In this document: positions 14,130-17,641 of the stretch, in pieces
How the letters are laid out: each line of letters opens with the position of its first letter
Numbering within the stretch: position 1 is the stretch's first letter
Assembly (NCBI GenBank): GCA_964470965.1
Contig: CAYYIS010000074.1
Coordinates: forward strand, 1 to 17,641
Direction: 5' to 3'
Source: CAYYIS01 sp964470965
Lineage (GTDB): Bacteria; JAAXHH01; JABIQT01
DNA: 17,641 bases
The notes under the pieces: generated by a model
Databases searched by the model: none
What the model saw: only the letters and a program-made list of their open reading frames with translations
What the model was told of the DNA's origin: nothing
Position numbers and translations under genes: made by a program

Positions 14130-14753
14130 CTATTCATAAAATGTCACTTTACCGGAGTGTACATCGTACATCCCGCCGACAAGTCCGATCGATTCCTCAT
14201 CCAGCATTTCCTTGAGGATCGGACTGCGTTGGACGATGGCCTCCATGGTCAGTCTGACGTTAGTTTCCGCGACTTTGTCAACAAATGACGCATTGCTCGA
14301 ACTCCGGTCATCGGTTTTCATATCGGTTGCATCCAGTGCGGGCTTCAGCTTGGTTATGACGGATGTAAGATTGCCCATCTGGACGTCGTCACACACGCCT
14401 TTAACCGCGCCGCAGGCCGTATGGCCCAGAACGAGTATAAGTTTCGATCCTGCCACTTTGCAGGCAAATTCCATGCTGCCCAGAATGTCTTCATTGGTGA
14501 AGTTGCCGGCGATGCGAACGCTGAAGATATCTCCAACGCCCTGATCGAATACAAGTTCAGCCGACACCCTGGAATCGATGCAGCTGAGAATGACCGCGAA
14601 CGGAAACTGGCCGCCGCCTGTTTCGTGGACCTGTTCCAATAGGTCGCGCTTAGCCTTGAGGTTGTTCTGAAAGCGCACATTTCCGTCTTTCAGGAATTGA
14701 AGCGCGTCTGCCGGTGTAACGGATGCCTGTGATTCTTTGGTTTGCGTTTTCAT
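14130..14753 (-). CDS. Beta-class carbonic anhydrase
   Basis: This 207-residue protein is on the minus strand, starting at ATG 14753 with SD aaagga four bases before. It interconverts CO2 and bicarbonate with a zinc ion. The zinc and catalytic residues are in place: SCIDSR (57-62) gives Cys58, Asp60 and Arg62, and GHTACGAVKG (110-119) gives His111 and Cys114. Other family segments are VFDQGVGDIFSVRIAGNF and, at the C-terminus, IGLVGGMYDVHSGKVTFYE. Length fits the class. There is no signal peptide, so it should be cytoplasmic. A sigma70-like promoter lies at 14816-14843. The gene stands alone and faces away from the glycosidase-like gene, so it is probably independently expressed for carbon or pH balance. 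Confidence 0.95.
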   Translation of the reverse strand: MKTQTKESQASVTPADALQFLKDGNVRFQNNLKAKRDLLEQVHETGGGQFPFAVILSCIDSRVSAELVFDQGVGDIFSVRIAGNFTNEDILGSMEFACKVAGSKLILVLGHTACGAVKGVCDDVQMGNLTSVITKLKPALDATDMKTDDRSSSNASFVDKVAETNVRLTMEAIVQRSPILKEMLDEESIGLVGGMYDVHSGKVTFYE

Positions 14754-14815
14754 AGAATCCTTTCTATAGTTTTGTTTAAATAAACATTGCCATACTGGTG
14801 TTCAGACAGGTCTAA

Positions 14816-14843
14816 AATATATAAAAAATGTCCCTGATATCAA
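14816..14843 (-). promoter_or_regulatory. Candidate sigma70 promoter of the carbonic anhydrase gene
   Basis: On the minus strand TTGATA (14843-14838), a 16-base spacer and TATATT (14821-14816) match the consensus at 5/6 positions each. The expected 5' untranslated region is about 55 bases, ending in the aaagga SD before ATG 14753. Confidence 0.5.
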
Positions 14844-15592
14844 ACAAAAAATCATCCCTGTTAAACACAATCTGGTGCTTGACCTTCTATCGACTAAATA
14901 CACTCGAATCTCCACAACTTTCGTTTCCGGAAAAAGGAGGGGGGATTGCCCGTGTCCTGTCCGTCGTCGCGCATCAAAGCGGAACGTGCCTGCGAAGATC
15001 GGCACGCACACACCTGGGCACACGACGCGCACGATCGACCTTGAGCCCGGACGGAGTCGGCCTCCCCGTCCGGGCCAACCGGTGTGTTTTTCCGCTGCAA
15101 TGTTCCTAACGGCTTTCTCCCTGATGGGGATAGACCGGCTAGGGTTCTTGTCGTATCCTTAACGGAATGCGTGCAACGTCCCGAGACTCCAAAGACAGAG
15201 ATGGTGTGTTTGACAATTGATGGTGTTTGGATTTTCTTAAGTGAAGGGCCCTACTGATGATATGTTCACTTCTCAACAGCCGGTGCGAAGGGACGCCGTG
15301 GCGGAAATATGTGTGTCATGAAGTGGGGAACCCGATTGGTAATGCCGGAAATATTGTTTCATGGGGGCCGTGCATCGGGCGGGGCCTGTAAACACCGGAT
15401 TTGATCCACCCAGACTGAAACGTGCATGGCTCCGGTCGATCTTTCATCGTTATGTTGGAATGCCAAGTGGAGGTATCGGGGTTGGCTGATAGTGCGGCAG
15501 TTTGCTATCGGGCCGCATATCGATATCTGTTTGGGGCAACAACTGGAAAGCCTAAGCAGTGGTTTAGTGAGAAAGTTTAGGGGTATATATAT
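14844..15592. other. Long spacer between divergent genes
   Basis: No gene can be supported on either strand. Short frames around 14875-15162 are arginine/proline-rich and look like non-coding GC-rich DNA. The stretch contains the hairpin at 15045-15075 and a possible -35 box TTGACA at 15211-15216 without a good -10. The start region of the next gene has only a weak SD (aggggt followed by tatata). Confidence 0.45.
15045..15075. terminator. 10-bp GC-rich hairpin
   Basis: gcccggacgg (15045-15054) pairs perfectly with ccgtccgggc (15066-15075) around an 11-base loop. A run gtgttttt follows about ten bases later on the plus strand, giving a loose terminator shape. No gene immediately upstream uses it, so it may serve a lost gene. 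Confidence 0.4.
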
Positions 15593-16871
15593 ATGTCGAA
15601 ACTGGTAGGGTTGTATTCCGAACCTCGTATGCTCATCGAACATCCTGGCTATTTCGATGCGCTGATGGACACCGTCGGGCTGACGCATGTGCTTATGGCG
15701 GGTTATGAACTCTCAACCGAAACAGCAGCGAAGAATCCGTTGCCTCCCGGCGCGGAACAGTATGTACCATCCCCTGGAAATGGGGACCATCGGAGTTTTT
15801 GTCTGGCGATGGACATCGCCCACAAAAAAGGCCTTAAGATATGGACACGAGCCTGGGGATGGCATGGTAATGGAGGGCGTTTTCCGGAATTGTGCATTCA
15901 GGATATGCACCACCAGCGCCTCAGTAAAGTGGCGGAACTGCCATACGCCCTGGAACAACAGAGTATCGCATTTTGCCCGAACTATGAACCGCTGAACGAA
16001 TACCTCATGGCAGTGTATGCTGAACTGGCCACTAAATATGATGCTGAAGGCGTAAACCTGAGCCATTGCCGATATACCGCCCCCTCGTTTTTACACAACT
16101 TGTTCGGCTGCGCCTGCAAAAGGTGTGAAGTGTGGGCACAGGAACAGGGTTTTGATTTCGATAGTATGCGGCGCAGTGTTTTGGCCTTCTGGGATAGGCT
16201 GCACCATCTGGATGCCCGAACCGTGCATGAAGTCGTAAAGCATGGTTTTGGCATGCTGGAACTGGTGCAGTGGCTGGGTATCGATGCAGGGCTTATAGAT
16301 TGGTTTGTATTCAGGTCAAGGGTGATTTCCCATCATCTTCACCGATTTAAAACGTCGACCGAAGAGGCCGCCGGCCGTGATATTGTATTTGGATTTGATT
16401 CCTTTCCGCCTACTCTCTCGATGCTGGTTGGACACGGTTATCCCCATTCCCTGGATTGGGCGGACTACAGCAGTCCGTTGATNNNNNNNNNNTATACTTT
16501 CCACCTTTGCCTCATACGTTGATTTGCTCTGTACCTGGAATGACGGATTAGATGAAAAGGATGCCCTGCAGCTCGTCTATCGGCTGTCCGGATACGACCA
16601 GATAGCAATGCCACCGAACCTCGGTGCGCTAGGTGTCAAGACGCCGGATTGTGAGGTGAACTGTCCGGTTTTACCCGATATTGTCGAATTGGAATTGTGG
16701 CGTGCCCGGATGTATAATCCCGGTAAAGTGCCGTCTTACCCGGTTATCAAAGGGGCAACATGGTCATCCGATATCGTGCAACGTTTGGTGCAGTCCGCAG
16801 AGCATATGGGGCATGATGGTATTATCTTTCAGGGTACGGAGGCGCTGTTGAATTATCCGGGGATTGATTAG
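15593..16871 (+). CDS. TIM-barrel glycosidase-like protein, interrupted by the N gap
   Basis: The frame starts at ATG 15593 (weak leader aggggtatatat) and runs 296 residues to the N run. After the gap the protein continues in another frame from 16494 (LSTFASYVDLLCTWNDGLDE) to TAG 16869. The frame change is explained by unknown gap length, so I treat this as one gene of at least about 420 residues. Segments such as HVLMAGYEL, GLKIWTRAWGWHG, EGVNLSHCRYTAPS, DIVFGFDSFPP and HDGIIFQGTEALLN recur as beta-strands with acidic or aromatic ends, typical of glycoside hydrolase-like TIM barrels. A cysteine cluster CACKRC (173-178) lies where related hypothetical glycosidases have C-x-C-x-x-C, perhaps a metal site. 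There is no signal peptide. The substrate is unknown, and it could be a non-catalytic relative. Confidence 0.7.
16483..16492. other. Assembly gap (10 Ns)
   Basis: Ten N bases interrupt the glycosidase-like gene. The coding phase differs on the two sides, so the true gap length is not 10 or not a multiple that preserves phase. Confidence 0.99.
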
Positions 16872-16994
16872 GTCCCATCGCTCCCCCTGCCCCGGGAAGT
16901 AGTCGTGTTTCAGCTATCCATACACTGAATATTACTGGGTAAAGGTCTCCGAAACACTCAGAAATACCAGCAATAATATAAATGCCTTTAAATA

Positions 16995-17025
16995 CAATAT
17001 ATACATGCTGGTATGTAGTATATTG
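16995..17025. repeat. Imperfect AT-rich dyad
   Basis: caatatatacat (16995-17006) and atgtagtatattg (17013-17025) are complementary apart from one extra base, around a 6-base loop. It lies next to a strong GC hairpin. It may be an operator or part of a 3' structure. Confidence 0.4.
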
Positions 17026-17039
17026 CCACATATTAAAGC

Positions 17040-17074
17040 GGCCCGCAGCGGTGCTGGAGACACAGCTGCGGGCC
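17040..17074 (-). terminator. 10-bp GC hairpin, possible end of a small minus-strand transcript
   Basis: ggcccgcagc (17040-17049) pairs perfectly with gctgcgggcc (17065-17074) around 15 bases. On the minus strand it is followed by gctttaat, a weak T-tract. A sigma70 promoter lies 50 bases upstream on that strand, so a short RNA of about 80 bases could end here. On the plus strand it could also close the glycosidase-like transcript, which ends at 16871. Confidence 0.4.
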
Positions 17075-17123
17075 ATAAACAACCACCTAATGGCGTTACC
17101 CCGTAGGAGGAAGTTCAATGTAT

Positions 17124-17152
17124 ATTCTACCCCGCATACCCTTCTTTGTCAA
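17124..17152 (-). promoter_or_regulatory. Near-consensus sigma70 promoter on the minus strand
   Basis: On the minus strand TTGACA (17152-17147), exactly 17 bases, then TAGAAT (17129-17124): 6/6 and 5/6 matches with ideal spacing. Transcription would start near 17117 and run leftwards into the hairpin at 17074-17040. An 84-codon frame begins at ATG 17076 (minus) behind aggtgg, but it overlaps the end of the glycosidase-like gene and has no recognised domain. Confidence 0.55.
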
Positions 17153-17268
17153 TATAACCTTTACCAGGGCATCTCCCGTACCGGCTGCAGTGAAGCCGGT
17201 GTTTTGATGCGTGGGGCTATGGTTAAGTGCCTAGTTGGATTTTCTATAGTTTGTGAGGTAGGGATAAA

Positions 17269-17641
17269 ATGGGCGTTGAAGACGTGATTTCCTTTAAGGT
17301 TCATCAAATAACAACTCGGCTGTCACCCCAATCTGTAAAACATCTGTTTCGGATCCTTCGCCGGATGTTTGATCATGCCTTGGACAGGGAACATATCCGA
17401 GGTAATCCTCCGCACAAAGTGAATAACCCGGGCATTCCAAGGGTTGAAATGGATTTCTTGACCGCAGATGAGGTTGGATTATTTCTGGATAAGGAGTCGA
17501 ACAGGTGGTACGCTTGATTCCTGCAACATCGTTAAACGCATTTTCAATCCTGCGCTAAAGGCGGCAGGTTATGCGACAAATCCGATTCCACGACCTTCAT
17601 CACACTTGTGCATCTCTTCTTATCGCTCAGGGAGAGAACCC
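17269..17641 (+). pseudogene. Broken tyrosine recombinase (phage-type integrase), runs off the window
   Basis: Three pieces of one integrase appear in different frames. The first, 17269-17517, has the core-binding domain and the start of the catalytic domain: LSPQSVKHLFRILRRMFDHA, then GNPPHK and FLTADEVGLFLD. The second, from about 17507, reads CNIVKRIFNPALKAAGY, and the third, from 17574, reads RQIRFHDLHHTCASLLIAQG to the window edge. Between the first and second pieces the region with the first catalytic Arg (TGLRRGE-type) and the Lys hairpin is missing, some 80 residues. A one-base shift near 17573 separates the last two. The motif normally HDLRH reads HDLHH, so the second catalytic Arg is also lost. 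The N-terminal arm-binding domain is absent too. The gene cannot be active and marks a decayed integrative element. Confidence 0.85.

Noticed and set aside
13976..14215. 79-codon plus-strand frame overlapping the carbonic anhydrase end
   Set aside because: The overlapping minus-strand gene has all its catalytic residues, and this frame has no family match or SD.
14875..15162. 95-codon plus-strand frame upstream of the glycosidase-like gene
   Set aside because: Rich in Arg and Pro as expected from GC-rich non-coding DNA, without SD, and it spans a 10-bp hairpin.
16822..17076. 84-codon minus-strand frame downstream of the strong promoter
   Set aside because: It overlaps the 3' end of the glycosidase-like gene, contains the terminator-like hairpin, and has no domain.
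17118..17207. 29-residue frame with a strong SD (taggagg) before ATG 17118
   Set aside because: The SD is good, but the frame overlaps the near-consensus minus-strand promoter and the peptide has no recognisable character; I kept only the promoter.
1..17641. CRISPR array or retron-like element
   Set aside because: No regularly spaced direct repeats longer than about 20 bases and no reverse-transcriptase or Cas motifs were seen on either strand.

Overview
The window looks like a scaffold piece from an uncultured Gram-negative bacterium of moderate GC content. Outer-membrane and lipoprotein-type genes, a large FG-GAP/VCBS repeat protein, a sugar-hydrolase-like TIM-barrel protein and two decayed copies of the NPFNPSTT-type C-terminal domain (FlgD-Ig-like / type IX secretion style) would fit a Latescibacterota-like or other FCB-group lineage. 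That placement is inferred from the gene families only. A run of ten Ns (16483-16492) interrupts one gene and marks a scaffold join.

Layout. 1-900: the 3' end of an unknown gene, a repeat-rich spacer, then tiny membrane-protein genes ending in a truncated MARPSKFT fragment. 1093-3061: three small exported proteins (two NTF2-like, one lipocalin-like lipoprotein), each with its own Shine-Dalgarno (SD) or leader and separated by spacers with hairpins. 3100-3800: gene debris, including a relic of a secretion-type C-terminal domain and the C-terminal part of a phage-type small-terminase/HTH-like protein. 3807-5885: an exported metallo-beta-lactamase-fold hydrolase and a Gfo/Idh/MocA oxidoreductase. 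5937-6823: a second, AT-richer tiny-gene operon (an unknown 173-aa protein, 39-aa and 67-aa membrane proteins, and a truncated MGRPSKFT fragment), followed at 6999-7023 by a tRNA T-arm-like sequence that could be an attachment-site relic. 7359-8084: a DUF2490 outer-membrane-type protein. 8100-8700: frameshifted debris. 9059-10108: a DUF21/CBS (CNNM/CorC-like) membrane protein. 10182-10430: a Nudix hydrolase pseudogene. 10596-13313: a 905-aa protein with 14 FG-GAP repeats. 13358-13770: a secreted protein split by one frameshift. 14130-14753 (minus): a beta-carbonic anhydrase. 15593-16871: a glycosidase-like protein across the N gap. 17269-end: a broken tyrosine recombinase.

The main theme is an accessory region with extensive gene decay. 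Phage/integrative-element relics (recombinase, HTH/terminase-like pieces, T-arm) are interleaved with intact cargo or housekeeping genes. The most coherent unrecognised unit is the tiny-gene operon, present as two diverged copies (576-892 and 5937-6823). Genes within it are usually separated by one base, three stop-start junctions share the same 14-base sequence, and both copies stop at the same point, just after the first residues of the MxRPSKFT gene. No CRISPR array, rRNA gene, complete tRNA or intact insertion sequence was seen.
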